From: Pyrus communis
Lineage: Eukaryota > Streptophyta > Magnoliopsida > Rosales > Rosaceae
Direction of reading: 5' to 3'
NCBI RefSeq assembly: GCF_963583255.1
Contig: NC_084816.1
Location: 19,644,053-19,708,052, forward strand
Length of the DNA: 64,000 bases
Shown: positions 23,500 through 34,836 of the stretch, piece by piece
How positions within the stretch are numbered: the stretch's first letter is position 1
How the letters are laid out: every line of letters begins with the position of its first letter
Notes under the pieces: model-generated
Told to the model about the DNA's origin: nothing
Seen by the model: the letters and a program-made list of their open reading frames with translations, nothing else
Databases searched by the model: none
Translations under genes and position numbers: made by a program

Positions 23500-23995
23500 A
23501 TCAGGGTAAAAAACAAGAGTATCTCATAGCAGGCTGTATCGCTGTCATTTTCTTTATCCTTGTTCTTCCCTGCAAGACAAGGATAAAGAGAGCAATTAGC
23601 CGGCACTTGGAATCAACCTTCCGATTTGGAACCGACTGCCTGTAACCCTTTCCCTAATTGCATACATAACATTACTCTCAAGTACTCATCTTCAACTGTT
23701 GATGTACTTCTAAAGAAGATACCACATCTGCCTGGAGAACAGATAAGGCAAGTGAAAATGATACATCGAAGCATGTGGATACAAGCGCAAAAAAAACATG
23801 TGCTAATTTATCCGTTATTTCTTCAAAAGAAAACGTATCTCATATCATCAGGGTTGAAAGCAAAGGTATCTCATATCATGCTTTTTCCCTGTCTTTTCAT
23901 TTTCCTTTGCTCTTATATCCAAGACAAGGAGAAAGAAAACAATCAGTCGGAACCTGAAATCAAACTTCCGATCTGGAACTGATTGCTCGGAACCT
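23500..23995 (+). repeat. Imperfect direct repeat, about 340-bp offset
   Basis: A stretch with TCTCATATCATCAGGG, a T/C-rich run, AAGACAAGGA, and TTCCGATTTGGAACCGACTG (23489-23640) is repeated in diverged form at about 23831-23985. It is part of the Tat 3' untranslated region. Confidence 0.6.
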
Positions 23996-24494
23996 TTGCC
24001 TGGTTGCTTATCTAGCATTGCTCTCGACTGCTTGTCTTCAACTGTTGACATGTCTCTAATTTCCTCAGTGAATACTTCAGGACAGTTGATATGATGTTAG
24101 CTCTTTACATTGAAGTTGCCAAACATGGATGAGTCGCTGAGAAGTCATGTTCTGAAGGACCATTTAAATGCAAAGGTTGCGCACCACTTCTGCTATATAA
24201 GAGATTGAAACAGAATGATCAATGATGAGCTGGAACATGTCACTATAACATAATGCCTTTCCCTGCAGAATCGCATAATCCAGATGGAGGAGTCTAAGTC
24301 AAATCCAAGCTCGACATCGTTGCTTTAATAGAAGAGCTCGAGAAACCTCGACGACCCTTGAAAGGAATCACAAGTCCGAATCAAGATCAAATGTCTACTA
24401 CCCTTGAATCAAATTTATCTCCAGATAATAGGATAAATTCAAACCTTTGAAGGAAGTCTGGCAGAAGAAAAAAAAAAAAAAAAAAAAAAAAAAG

Positions 24495-24770
24495 CTTTCC
24501 AGCCCAATTCAAGATGAAGCCTGTGGAAAATCAATTTTTGGAGGAATCCAGAAAACTGTCCAGCCCAGTTCAAGATGAAGCCTGTAGAAAATCAACCTTT
24601 GTAGGAATCCAGAAAACCCTTAAGCCCTGTTCAAGATTAAGCATGTCGAAAATCAACAATTAGAGGAAACCAGAAAATCTTCTAGCCAAATTCAAGATCA
24701 AGCCCTGAAGGCTCTTGAAGAAATTTCTAGCCCAAATCAAGATCAAGCCTCGATGACCCTTGGATCGACA
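24495..24770 (+). repeat. Tandem repeat of about 65-bp units before the 3' LTR
   Basis: Four to five diverged units with the phrases TTCAAGATGAAGCCTGT, GAAAATCAA and GGAATCCAGAAAA repeat at about 65-base spacing. A poly-A tract (24471-24493) lies just upstream. Confidence 0.7.
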
Positions 24771-24849
24771 TCTACATTAAGGGACTTCAAAACACATCTT
24801 CTACACGTGACAAGAACAAGTATACGATGCACCTTGAAGTGGGGGCATT

Positions 24850-25563
24850 TGTAGACATTGAAATTTCAGTGAAAAAAATGTTGATCAATGCATTAAAATT
24901 TCAACATTCACGTGTCACATAAATTTTACACATGTCGTGTGACTCAACAAAAAAATAATAAAAAATCAGAAGGGTCATCAAATAGGACACGTGTCAACAC
25001 CTGACAGAAATGATTTATTTCATCTGAATATTATATTCAAAATTAAGCCCTAAAAAATTCTATAAATACAAGGCCATTTCCTCCATTTCAAGAACCAATT
25101 CACATATGCATTTCTCTACTCCCAAATTGGAAGAGAATTCCCCAAATCCTTGAAGCTATAAAACTCTCAAACTTTCAAGTATCCAACCTCCCAAATTCCC
25201 AAGAATCTCGAAGGATCAAGAAAGCTTTCTTTGTTCTTTGTCAAATCCTTGAAGAAATCCACACAACTGTTCATCAAGATCAAGCACCGAAGGCCTTGAA
25301 GATCCGTTCATCCTAGTTTATGAAGATCAAGCCCAACGACCCCTTGAAGAAATCCACACAACTGTTTATCAAGATCAAGCCCCGAAGGTCCTAGAAGATC
25401 CGTTCATCCTCGTTCATCCTAAGATCAAGCCCCGACGACCATTTGGATCAACAACCCATCCACAAATCTACACCTTACGAAGATAAAATCAGAGGATCAA
25501 ATTGTAACCCCAAAATTAATACAAAATATTATTTTGTACATGTGTTCTTGTCTCATTCATCGC
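24850..25563 (+). repeat. 3' LTR of the Tat element
   Basis: A purine tract GAAGTGGGGGCA (24836-24847) is followed by TGTAGACATTGAAATTTCAG, a plausible LTR start at 24850. A TATA-like CTATAAATACAAGG at 25060-25073 fits an LTR promoter. Internal repeats of AAGATCAAGCCCCGA are seen at 25265-25445. The end is set at CA 25563 (CATTCATCGCA) because the copia coding frame starts next to it, but with no 5' LTR to compare it may be off by tens of bases. Confidence 0.7.
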
Positions 25564-27030
25564 ATGAATATTCATGTTTACAATAATTCAAATTCTCAGA
25601 TTGAGATTCTGATCTTCTAGACACAGATTGCTCTGGTAAAATGACTACAAATGGAGCATTTGATAATTTGGATGCCAGAACATGACATGAGCCTTGATTT
25701 CTGGAACTAGATATTGGAGTCTTGTATGGAAATATATCTTCATCATGTATTACATGTCGAGAAATAATGAATTTGTGAGATGGTATGTGATAACACACTA
25801 CTCCCTTGTAACCTATAACATATCCAACAAATACACACAAGGAAGCTCTTGGTTGTAACTTGTTTTCTGTATAAGGTCTAATATATGGATACACTGCAGT
25901 ACCAAAGACTTTTAGACCCTGCAATTGTGGTTTACATCCAAATAGTTGTTGATAGTATGACTACATTCCTAAAACCTTACATGGCATTCTATTTATGAGG
26001 AAAACAGAATGAGCACATGCATGAAACCATAGCTCTTGAGGCAATGTTATTGCAGTTTTCACAATGTGTCTGTGCTAACATATTGCTGTTTTCACAATTC
26101 CATTTTGCTGAGGGGTATATGGACATGATACCATATGTACAATGCCTTTATTTTTGAGAAATTCATCAAATCTGTGACTAACATATTCTCCCCACCATCT
26201 GTTTGCAGGCATTTAATACTAGTACCAAACGAAGTAAGAACAAGATTATAAAATTTATGAAAAACATCAAAAACTTATGATTTATTGATCAATGGGTATA
26301 TCCATACATAACTGGTAAAATCATCAACAAAACTCACATAGTATTTGTAACCCTCTATGAACTTTGTAGGTGAAGGACCCCAAAGATCATAATGAATCTT
26401 TTGAAAAGGAAAAACAAAAGGCTCTTTCCTATCTACAAATGGTAATCTTGACATTTTTCTAGAAATACAAGCTGAACACAAATGTTGTTTATCATCAACA
26501 AAACTAACTATATCATAATTCTTCAACATTACAAATAGTACTTCATTGCTATGATGACCACACCTTTGATGCCATAATATAGACTTCACTTTTTGACCAA
26601 GCAACCCCATAGACTCATTTGCTGAAGACACTAGACCCTTTGTAAGTAGCTTTGTTGGTATCTGAAACAACTCACAATCATTACTCATTCCTTGGTAGAT
26701 TACAACCTTGGTTAATTTGTCCTGCACACAAAAATTTGTATCATCACAGATGAACCAACAATAATTGTCTTTACACAATTGTTTTACTGATAGTAAACTA
26801 ATAACAATGGTTAGAACATGTAAAACACTTCTCAAAACTAAAGAGTTTGATACAGTGCACAATTTTGCAGAACCAATATGTGTAATTGGCAAACCTTCAC
26901 CATTGCCAATAATGATTTTATCATTGCCTTCATAAGGTGTGACATTTTGTAGTGAATGTACATCAGTTATCATGTGATAAGATGCTCTAGTATCTATTAT
27001 CCAAGAATCATTGGGAAGATGAGACTGTGA
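25553..27030 (-). pseudogene. copia protease and integrase region
   Basis: On the minus strand: WIIDTRASYHM near 27000 (the usual D-T-G triplet of copia protease is D-T-R here, a likely inactivating change); pre-integrase LWHQRCGHHSNEVL with CSACISRKMSRLPF near 26440-26570; integrase start HYDLWGPSP near 26375 and VDDFTSYVWIYPL near 26300; LQTDGGENM near 26190; and the downstream segment LKVFGTAVYPYIRPY to 25553. Stops interrupt it at about 26274 and elsewhere. Confidence 0.85.
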
Positions 27031-28481
27031 TGCTTAAAATGGTTGTAGTGCTTGAAAAGACTGTGGAGCTTGAGCTTGTATAACACTTAAGGAAGGAGCA
27101 AGTGCAGAGCCTTGATATGCAAAATTGTTTCTATGATGACAGTCTAAAGCACTATGACCTATTTTTCCACAAATTTGACACTCTAGTACATGTCCCATAG
27201 AACTAGTATTAGTTGACCTCTTCCAGCAATTTGGTGTTGTGTGTCCCCTCTTTGAACATATTTGATACTCAGGTACAATGTTTGTCCTTGCTTATGTATT
27301 TCCAGCCCAAGTCTGCCACGATCCAGTTGCTGTCTGTTGCCAAAAGTCTGACCTCTCCCATTTGGTGGCTTGTAGGTTCCATTCCCATTTGACTTTGGCC
27401 CATAATATTATCTAGATCCAGTATTCGAACTCCAAGCATTAGAGTTTGGAAATTGCCTTGGTGGACCAGCATGCCCAACAAAGCCATAGTTGTTTGAAAA
27501 ATTTGGTATTGATGATTTAGGAAATGGTGGAGCATCTATGTATTAATTTCCCAAGTATGAAGAATAACCCTATTGTGGAAATGGCATAGGAGGATATGCT
27601 TGGGGAGCAACATTTGAAATAGCAGAATATGGGCCTTGCTGTGGATAAGGCATAAATGACACCCCAAAGCTTGGAATACCATTTTGAACTCTTGTAATTG
27701 TACCACTAATAGAGAATGGTATACCATCATAACAACTTGAAGATCCCTGAAACATACCAGAGTCTTGTGACATACCAAAACCCTATGACAATGATGAACC
27801 AACAGATCCTTGCATATACAAACCAGAGAAATTGTTTAACAGACTATTAGCCATAGACTTATTCTCTCTTTCTGCACAGAGCAACTGTTCCCTAAACTCT
27901 CTTAAGGAAATCGAAGTATCCTTTGTAAGTATGACACTCCTTATGGTTGAATACTCCATTGGTAAACCAGACAAAGCAGCAACAACAAAGTCATTGCCTA
28001 ACACAAATTCTCTAGCAGCAAGCAACTGTTCTTTAATATTCTTGAGCCTAGACATATATTGGTCAATTGAATTAGCCCATTTTTGTATAGTTTGAAATTC
28101 TTTCTTAAGTGTGTTCACTTTTGCTTTAGAAATGGAAGCATATCTATCTTGTGGACTAGTACATGCCTCATGTGCAGTTTTACATCCTAGAACATGCTTT
28201 CTAGATTCATCAGATAAGGTTGCAATAAGCAAACTTAACAATGCCAAATTAGTTGACTCCCATTCAAGATAAGCATTTGTAATTTCACTTGTAACTCCAT
28301 GCTCAGTGTGTATAACAAACTTTGGTGGACAAATAGCAGTGCCATCAAAGTGATCAAACAATTTATATCATTTTATAACAGACTTGAATTGAAAAACCCA
28401 CTTAGAAAAGTTCTTATCAGTCAACTTTATGGTTAACATTCCCAACAACCCTTCTATTTTCACTGATGATGATGATGCCAT
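27031..28481 (-). pseudogene. copia gag region
   Basis: ATG at 28481 (MASSSSVKIEGLLGML). A UBN2-type gag follows with KLTDKNFSKWVFQFKSVIK, a stop, then YKLFDHFDGTAICPP and LNTLKKEF-like helical sequence to about 27783. A Q/P/G-rich spacer (27270-27800) leads to the zinc knuckle CQICGKIGHSALDC at about 27185. Several stops, consistent with old decay. Confidence 0.85.
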
Positions 28482-29012
28482 CTTTATACAACTAGAAAAA
28501 CTCAAACTATCAAGAAATATTCAGAAACAACTTCGTGCCAACGAATCTTCAGAAAGAGCAGAAAATCACAGAAATGGCTTCTTGGCTTCAACCAAATAAC
28601 TACAAGAACTTCAAGATTATCAATCAATGGCTTCGTGCCCACAAATCTTTAACTACTAAAGGCTTCGTGCCTCAAACTTTAACTATTGAATGATACACAA
28701 AAATCATAGACTACACTACAAGATTTACTTTATCATAGCACAACCAGAAACCCAGAAACCAGAATTCCATATAGCACAGAGAAATACTTGAGAAACGGAT
28801 GAATCGAGAAACATAAGAGCCATATCACCTGATCGAAGCTTTAATTCTCCAAAAAATAGATCTCAAATCTTCAAATGCCAACTGCCAACCACCAATTGCC
28901 CACCGCCATTGATGCAGATCGTAGCTTTCAAACTCCAAGAAGAGATCCCAGAAGCCAATCAGAGAGCCCTAAAAACCAACGAACCACAGCAAAATCGCTG
29001 GCTCGATAACAT

Positions 29013-29292
29013 ATTAACAGATGAAAAAAATAAAAAGATGAAGGACGAAGAAGAGATCAAGATTGAAGCTTTAGAGAGAGAACTTTAGCAGTAGAGAAAG
29101 AGAAGAAGAAGAATAAACTGTTGAGCTTTCAATTCATTGAGAGAGAGATTACACACAGCTATATATAGCAGCAAACCCAAGGCTTATTAGCCGTTACAAC
29201 CAACTAACAAACTGACTCCTAACAAACTTCAGCCAATCCAACAGCTTTTAGCTGACATGGACAATGTTCAATACAATTGTGACATTTGTACA
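29013..29292 (-). repeat. copia 5' LTR
   Basis: On the minus strand it starts TGTACAAATGTCACAATTG, has a TATA box CTATATATAG at about 29160-29169 and a CT-rich leader, and ends near CATCTGTTA at 29013. Next comes ATGTTATCGAGCCAGCG, a decayed form of the usual TGGTATCAGAGC primer site. The exact ends are inferred without a second LTR. Confidence 0.65.
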
Positions 29293-29733
29293 TTAATATT
29301 CCTTCACTTATCACTTAAATCGTAATCGTAGTAGGCCTACATCTCTTATACTTAATATGGTTACCATACACTTGTCATAACTATAAGGCAGGTTTGCTTG
29401 TGGAGAATTTATACTAATAGTTTAATTGCCATTTTGTTGTAGGCTTTGACTCACCAACTTAATTTTTATTTGGTGTATCGACTTCGTACCTGAACATGTA
29501 TTATGAAATTTCTGCTATGATGTATTCATAATTCAGCTCCAACTAACCTCTATCGTGCGGATATCATTTCTGATTAGTTTCTACGTACCGTGAATGGATT
29601 AAGTATTGAACACTACTATTATTTGTTTTATAATAGATCATAAGAGATCTATGCATTTGTGGTCGACGTTTGGTTTAAGTGACAGTGCATGCAAATCTTC
29701 AACTAGGAACTTTCTGGATGTCTTAGGTCCGTG

Positions 29734-29935
29734 AAGATTCTCTCTGGATCCTCTTTGTGAGGATCCCAAAAATCATTTAATCGTGTTCGTTCATCGTAAA
29801 TCGTGTGATCAGAAATTATTTTAAACTTTTTATTTAAAATTGAATACAAATAGTACCTGACGAAAACTGACCGCACAATTTACGATGAATGAACATAATT
29901 AAAAGACCCTTGAATCCGAAGAGGATCCTCATTCA
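29734..29935. mobile_element. Hairpin MITE, copy 1
   Basis: The left arm GGATCCTCTTTGTGAGGATCC ... TTCGTTCATCGTAAATCGTG pairs with the right arm CACAATTTACGATGAATGAA ... GAAGAGGATCCTCATTC. Arms are roughly 65-75 bases around a 55-base AT-rich centre. It resembles the element at 56975-57154. It has no coding capacity. Confidence 0.75.
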
Positions 29936-30189
29936 TCTTAGGTGGCTCGTTTATATATGACTAGAAGGACACGTCTGTTACATAAGAGTGATTTGATTTG
30001 AACTAATTAATTATAAGAATTAACATGAACTGGGTTGGCCTGGGTTAGATTGGTTCTATTTAGATGAAGTCTACCTGTTTTAGGAGGGTAAGGATAAGAC
30101 AAGGGCAAGGGTAATGAAATTGTTCTTACTGCTTTTGTGCAAGTCCACTTGTTTGGAAGAGGGAGGACAAGGGAAAATGCAATACCATT

Positions 30190-30228
<39 letters not shown>

Positions 30229-30369
30229 TTTTTTTCTTTATGTTTTCTTGGCCTTTTCCTCCATGTATATATGCCGTTATTTCTCAATAAAGTCTATTTC
30301 CAATAAACTATTTCAAATACAAGGGAAAAAAGCATAGCATTACAACAAACTTAATTAATTTTAACCTAG
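29936..30369. other. Intergenic DNA with (CA)n(TA)n microsatellite
   Basis: A compound microsatellite (AC)n(AT)n spans about 30190-30228, followed by a T run. No gene is seen; open frames here are low complexity. Confidence 0.6.
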
Positions 30370-31326
30370 AGGGTAAAATCAGTGTAGCTCGGTCTATCTT
30401 CTCTTGGAGTGTATGGAACTTCCTCATCTTCCGTAGATAACATTCTTCTCATGACACAATTTTTCACTTCTTAAAAAATGTTTTGAATTAGGTTACTCAT
30501 TGTTGAGACATTGGGACATGATCTCCTGATCCTTCTCCTCCTACCTTTCTTGCTTATTTAACTCTCTTTCTCTCACCTTTGCTTCATCTCTGGCCATGTC
30601 TTGCTCATATGTTAACCTATCTCGTTTCTTATTTAGTGCATGTTGGCAAGTCTTCGTCAACTAATTTTGAATAATCATTATTCAAAAAACTAGCTCCATA
30701 TTGCATCTTTTTTTAGCCGCCTTCTTAATTACGTACGAATAGGCCTCAAGGTTTCTTCAGTTTGTGTGACCGATTCAATGAGGTCTTCAATGGTGACTCT
30801 TTAGTAGTTGATTCGTGCAATGGAGTCCCATTCAACTTAACTTATGAACCACTAGGCAAAAATTTGTACTTCGGAGTATGCTTCACAATGTTCCAACATT
30901 CTGCCTTGTGAATAATTTCTTGTTATCAAGGTTGAACCAAATTTGTGCTTGTAGTTACTGAAAAAAATTGTGAAACAATATAAAAATTTACAAAACAAAA
31001 GTCAAAATAATGACATATTAATTACATTTTAATTTATTAATAATAAAATAATGTTACCACATTGGCTAGATTATTGACACTTCAATAAATTCCTTCCGCT
31101 TTTGCAAGGGCTTCTCGTCAAGCTTTATGCATATGCCTATACCTACTCGACATAGATTGCTCATTCTGGGATGTGCCTTGCACCTACTCGACAAATTGTG
31201 CATAATCTTATTCTACATTTGTTGCACCATCATCTCATTTTCCATGATCGGGTCATGAGTAACAAGCACCCAAGCCTGAAGCAAAGCAACGTCTTCCCCA
31301 TTTGACCAATTTGACTTCTCATTCAT
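30370..31326 (-). pseudogene. PIF/Harbinger ORF1-like (Myb/SANT) relic
   Basis: On the minus strand from ATG 31326: SNWSNGEDVALLQAWVLVTH, then NEMMVQQM and a TAG where TGG would fit. Further broken pieces follow, ending in an R/E-rich helical tail near 30560-30650. The opening matches the Myb/trihelix-like ORF1 that accompanies PIF/Harbinger transposases (often mislabelled glutathione S-transferase T3-like). ORF1 binds DNA and helps the transposase. Many stops make it dead. The non-coding 31327-31946 to its right is the element's 5' end. Confidence 0.6.
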
Positions 31327-31946
31327 TTTTCTTGGTAACAAAAGGATTTGGGATGAAAAAAGAAAAGACAAGACATGTAGTTAAAAAAAATATTGAGTTG
31401 TGGAGTGGAGAATGAGCAATATAGTTGGGTATTTATAGAAAAACAATTAAATATTTTTATTTTGGGATCTTTTGGGATTTTTAGTAATTTTTGTTTATTT
31501 TTTATTGTAGGAATAATCATGACCATTGATTGTCAAAATTATCACCGTCGGATACCCATGATTTCGCCACATGACAGCTGCAATAAAAAGTGCAATCTTT
31601 TTTAACGTTAAAATCCAACGGTCCAAATGAAGGGATAGTTGGAAATCCAACAGTTTGCAACACTTTTCAGGCATGGGGCCTTTTCGGCTGCAAATGGGCG
31701 CGGGGTCTACCAATTTTTGCTGACATCCACACTGGTGTCAATCACTACAAAGGATCTGCCAATTTTTGCAAACATCCACGCCGGCCTCAATCACTCCAAG
31801 GACACAAGCCCAGGCTTCAGTTGCAAAGGCATCCCAATGGGCTGCTTCCAATTGCCTTTTCTTTTTGGATGTTGGAGGAGTTTTTTTGGGACCAAGGGCA
31901 AGTCAACCCAATTGCCCTATCAATTAGGGAATGGGGGGAATTGCTC
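31327..31946 (-). mobile_element. 5' end of the PIF/Harbinger-like element, copy 1
   Basis: On the minus strand a TATA-like CTATAAATACCCAACT (about 31422-31437) lies about 100 bases before the ORF1 ATG. Upstream come CCGTTGGAT-type motifs and a right terminus GGAATTGCTC (31937-31946) matching the ends of the copies at 53977, 58310 and 63551. A roughly 45-bp repeat (CCAATTTTTGC...ACATCCACxC) occurs twice at 31708-31800. Confidence 0.55.
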
Positions 31947-31959
31947 TTGGGCACCTCCT

Positions 31960-32700
31960 TTTGAATAGTCTAAAATAAGCCTACTATTAGAATATAATTA
32001 ACTAATTCGGAATCGTTTACTTGATTATAGCATGTAATATAAGAATGTAATTTCATTTATAATTACCGTATGATTCCTACCTCAATAGTGATTAATATAC
32101 CCCCATATATATTGTAATATTTTTCACTCATTAATACAATGAGTCATAATTTTACAAAGTATATGTTTTCCTTGGGTCTTAGGGTTTATCTCCTTTTTCA
32201 CGTTCCTTTGCCGTCTACAATTCAAGAATTTCCTCTCTCAATGGCGTCATCTTCTTCCTCTCTCCTTGACCACAACTAGGCATTCTTCTTTAAACTTTCT
32301 ACCGCCAATTATATTGTTTGGGTTCGTCAACTCAAAGCCTTTCATGTGATCATGATCTCTGAAAATAAGTAGATGGTTCATCTACCTCCTCCCCTCCCTT
32401 CGTCTGCCCCCTCCCCCTCTTCTTTCCACCTACCATTGCCAATCCCAAATTCATCAAGGATCCTCTCTCCCCTCCTAAAGTTCCTAATCTTGAGTATCTC
32501 AGTTGATATCAACAAGACCAACTGGTGATTAGCTATCCCATGAGTATAATTTTTGAGTGTTACTTTATCTTATTGTTGGTTGTGCTACGTCTCATGCTTT
32601 ATGGGATTGTCTTCAAATAGTCTAATCTTTTGTTGAGCATGTATTCATAAATCAACAATTTCTCCTCTTCCCGAATGCGACTGATAAAAGCTTAATTGAT
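31960..32700 (+). pseudogene. Degenerate copia gag fragment with LTR-like leader
   Basis: An AT-rich leader ending CATAATTTTACA (32141-32156) resembles an LTR end. It is followed by an ATG at 32240 (MASSSSSLLDHN) and broken frames with ANYIVWVRQLKAF and YQQDQLVIS, patterns of the UBN2/Retrotran_gag family of copia elements. Stops are frequent. No later retrotransposon domains are joined to it. Confidence 0.5.
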
Positions 32701-32786
32701 TAATATTTTTTATTATTTTCCTCACATTTGTTGCTTGGTTTTTTTTTTTTTTTTTGAGTCATTTACTTTGTTTTTGTATTTCGTAG

Positions 32787-32914
32787 GTCAATTGGTGCAA
32801 AAGGACATAAAGGAAGAATTTTTGAATAAATTGGATGCAATTCATGTCAAGTGCGGGAATATGGTTGTGCAGATACATCAAATAGAACAATTTGTTGAGA
32901 ACAACTTACGATGA
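32787..32914 (+). other. Possible orphan terminal exon
   Basis: A long T-rich tract and TTTCGTAG (ending 32786) form a good 3' splice site. The following 42 codons read LVQKDIKEEFLNKLDAIHVK and on to QIEQFVENNLR, ending in TGA at 32912. The amphipathic, helix-like composition looks protein-coding, but I do not recognise the family and see no upstream exon or start. It may be a captured exon or a remnant. Confidence 0.3.
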
Positions 32915-33041
32915 ATCAAGAGGATGGCTAATTGTGAACAGAAGGGGGCTGAAATTCCACATCTTGCAAAAGGCTGCTCTTTATTCCATTCAACTTTGTT
33001 CAAGACATTAGTTCTTCATCAAGTATCAAGCATATCTTCAT

Positions 33042-34836
33042 CTTCACCAACATCACTTTTTGCCGTGACTTGTCATCATCTCATCCCTATGCTTGTATCA
33101 CTTTGTATTTTGCTTATGTTGTTGAACAATTTTCTTTTGTATTTTTTCCCCTAGTTTAGCTAAACCTATCATCCTAAGGTTAGGATGCAAAACTTGATTT
33201 AGTTTCTCAATTTCAATACAAACTTGATGCAGTTTCCATATTTGTATTCTTGAATCTCTGAAGTGTTTTATCATTTATTATTTATGGTTTGATGCTTAGA
33301 TACTATATTACATAGATAGAATTGTATTTAATTGTGTTGAGTGACCATCTTACCTTACATATAAGCCCTTATTTAGGAATTACGTATGCATATAAGCTAG
33401 GCCTAGACTTATGATGTCAGTTTATCGTTTCCAAAGAGTTTAATGGACTGTTGTATGTTAATTTGGACCCTAACCATAGGCTAGTGGGCTAGTAGCATAT
33501 GAAAATACTTGACTCTCACCAGGACCATTGGGAGAAATCATATCCAAAGGAAACAATTGCATGTTGAGTTAGACCAAGACCTTTATGTAGGTACACTTCA
33601 AGAACCAAAGTTAAAATTGTATGAACGGTGCATTGATTTGAGAAGCGTATGGTTGAGTGTGGATTTTGAAACCTTAGGCTCACCATATCGATACAGTACA
33701 ACCCTAATTTGTTAAAATTACTTATTCGTTGTCGTGTTTTATTTCTTTCTTTTACTATTTTTCTCCATTGGATTTTCTTACCAAATCGCGATCCTTATTT
33801 TATTGTTTTAGTGTTTAGTTGATTCAAGAACATAAAATAAAAAGAGTCATGGTTTGCATGCTTAAGTTGTCAGTTATTATTTTTGCTTAAATTAATCTCA
33901 TATTTGTCGGATCGATCTTTGCTTTTCATTATACTATCCTATTTAATTTGTGTACTGGCAAGGTTTAAATTTGTTATTTGTTAACAATCTAAATTTTCAC
34001 CAATATCACTTTTTGCTGTGCCTTATAATCATCATCGCTCCATATGCTTTTATTACTTGGTTTTTGTTTATGTTGTTGAATAATTTTCTTTTGTATATTT
34101 TTTTTCATGTCTAACAAAACTTATCATCCTAAGGTTAGGATGAAACACTTGATTTAGTTTCTTAATTTCAATGCTATCTTTATGCAATTTTCATATTTGT
34201 GTTCTTGAATCTCCACACATGATTTATCATTTATTATTTATGGTTTGATGCTTAGATACCATTATTCTGTAGATATAATTGTATTTGTTTGTTTTGAGTG
34301 AGCATTTTACGTTACATATAAGCACAACTATTTGGGGATTACATATGCATATGAGCTAGACCTAGACTTATGGTGTGTAAATTTATCGTTTCCAAAGAAC
34401 TTAACGAACTGTTGTATATTAAATTGGACCTTGACCATAGACTAATAGCATATGAAAATACTTGACTCTCACCAGAACCATCGAGTGAAATCATATTTAA
34501 AGGAAACAATTACATATGGAGTTGGAACTACACTTCAAAGAACCGAATTTAGAATTGTATGAACCTTAAGCTCACCATATCCATAGAGTACAGCAGTTAC
34601 TAGTTGTCGTGTTTTATTTTTTTTTTCTTTTACTAATTTTCTTTTTTGGTTGGCTTTTCTTATTAGCTTATCTTCAAACAAATCGTGATCCTTATTTTAG
34701 TTAAGTTGAGTCAAGAAAATAAAATAAAAAAAGTCATTGTTTGCATGCTTGTTAGTTATTATTTTTGCTTAAATTAATCTCGTCTTTGTGGGATCGATCC
34801 TTGCTTATAACTATACTATCCTATTTAATTCGTGTA
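33042..34836 (+). repeat. Large tandem duplication, two copies of about 0.9 kb
   Basis: Block A (33042-33954) and block B (33996-34836) align over their length. Shared landmarks in order: CACCAA(C/T)ATCACTTTTTGC, CATCCTAAGGTTAGGATG, TTTATGGTTTGATGCTTAGA, AAATACTTGACTCTCACCAG, and ACTATCCTATTTAATT. B has small deletions. The repeated GGGATCGATC-type phrase resembles gypsy 3' regions, so a retrotransposon origin is possible. No intact coding region is present. Confidence 0.8.

Larger units (their letters stand above)
12337..25563 (+). mobile_element. Decayed Ty3/gypsy Tat-lineage LTR retrotransposon without 5' LTR
   Basis: Order seen: gag (12337-13788), protease (14250-14660), reverse transcriptase (16120-16830), RNase H and a second RNase H-like domain (17000-18068), integrase (18078-19315), a long 3' region with an antisense ORF (22482-22948), a purine tract and a 3' LTR (24850 to about 25563). 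Two RNase H regions plus an antisense ORF between integrase and 3' LTR define the Tat/Grande/Retand group. All reading frames carry stops and frameshifts, so it cannot move by itself. No 5' LTR or PBS is found before gag, so the left end was lost. The 13.2 kb length suits Tat elements, though part of 19320-22400 may be secondary insertion. Confidence 0.85.
25553..29292 (-). mobile_element. Truncated Ty1/copia LTR retrotransposon
   Basis: Read on the minus strand: 5' LTR (about 29292 to 29013), a damaged primer-binding site, gag from ATG 28481, zinc knuckle near 27180, protease and integrase down to about 25553. Reverse transcriptase, RNase H and the 3' LTR are absent. The coding frame ends at the 3' LTR of the opposed Tat element. 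No matching copia RT is found on the far side of the Tat element, so this is not simple nesting; a deletion or rearrangement joined the two. Several in-frame stops show it is dead. Confidence 0.85.

Noticed and set aside
26275..28361. A functional copia polyprotein
   Set aside because: Long open pieces exist, but protease D-T-G is changed, stops interrupt gag and integrase, and RT is missing.
12337..28481. A simple Tat-into-copia nested insertion
   Set aside because: The missing copia half is not on the left side of the Tat element, and the Tat 5' LTR is absent, so nesting does not explain the junction.
31590..31968. 109-124 aa plus-strand proteins
   Set aside because: They read antisense through the repeated 5' region of a Harbinger-like element that is also present at 53.5 kb, so they are repeat shadows.
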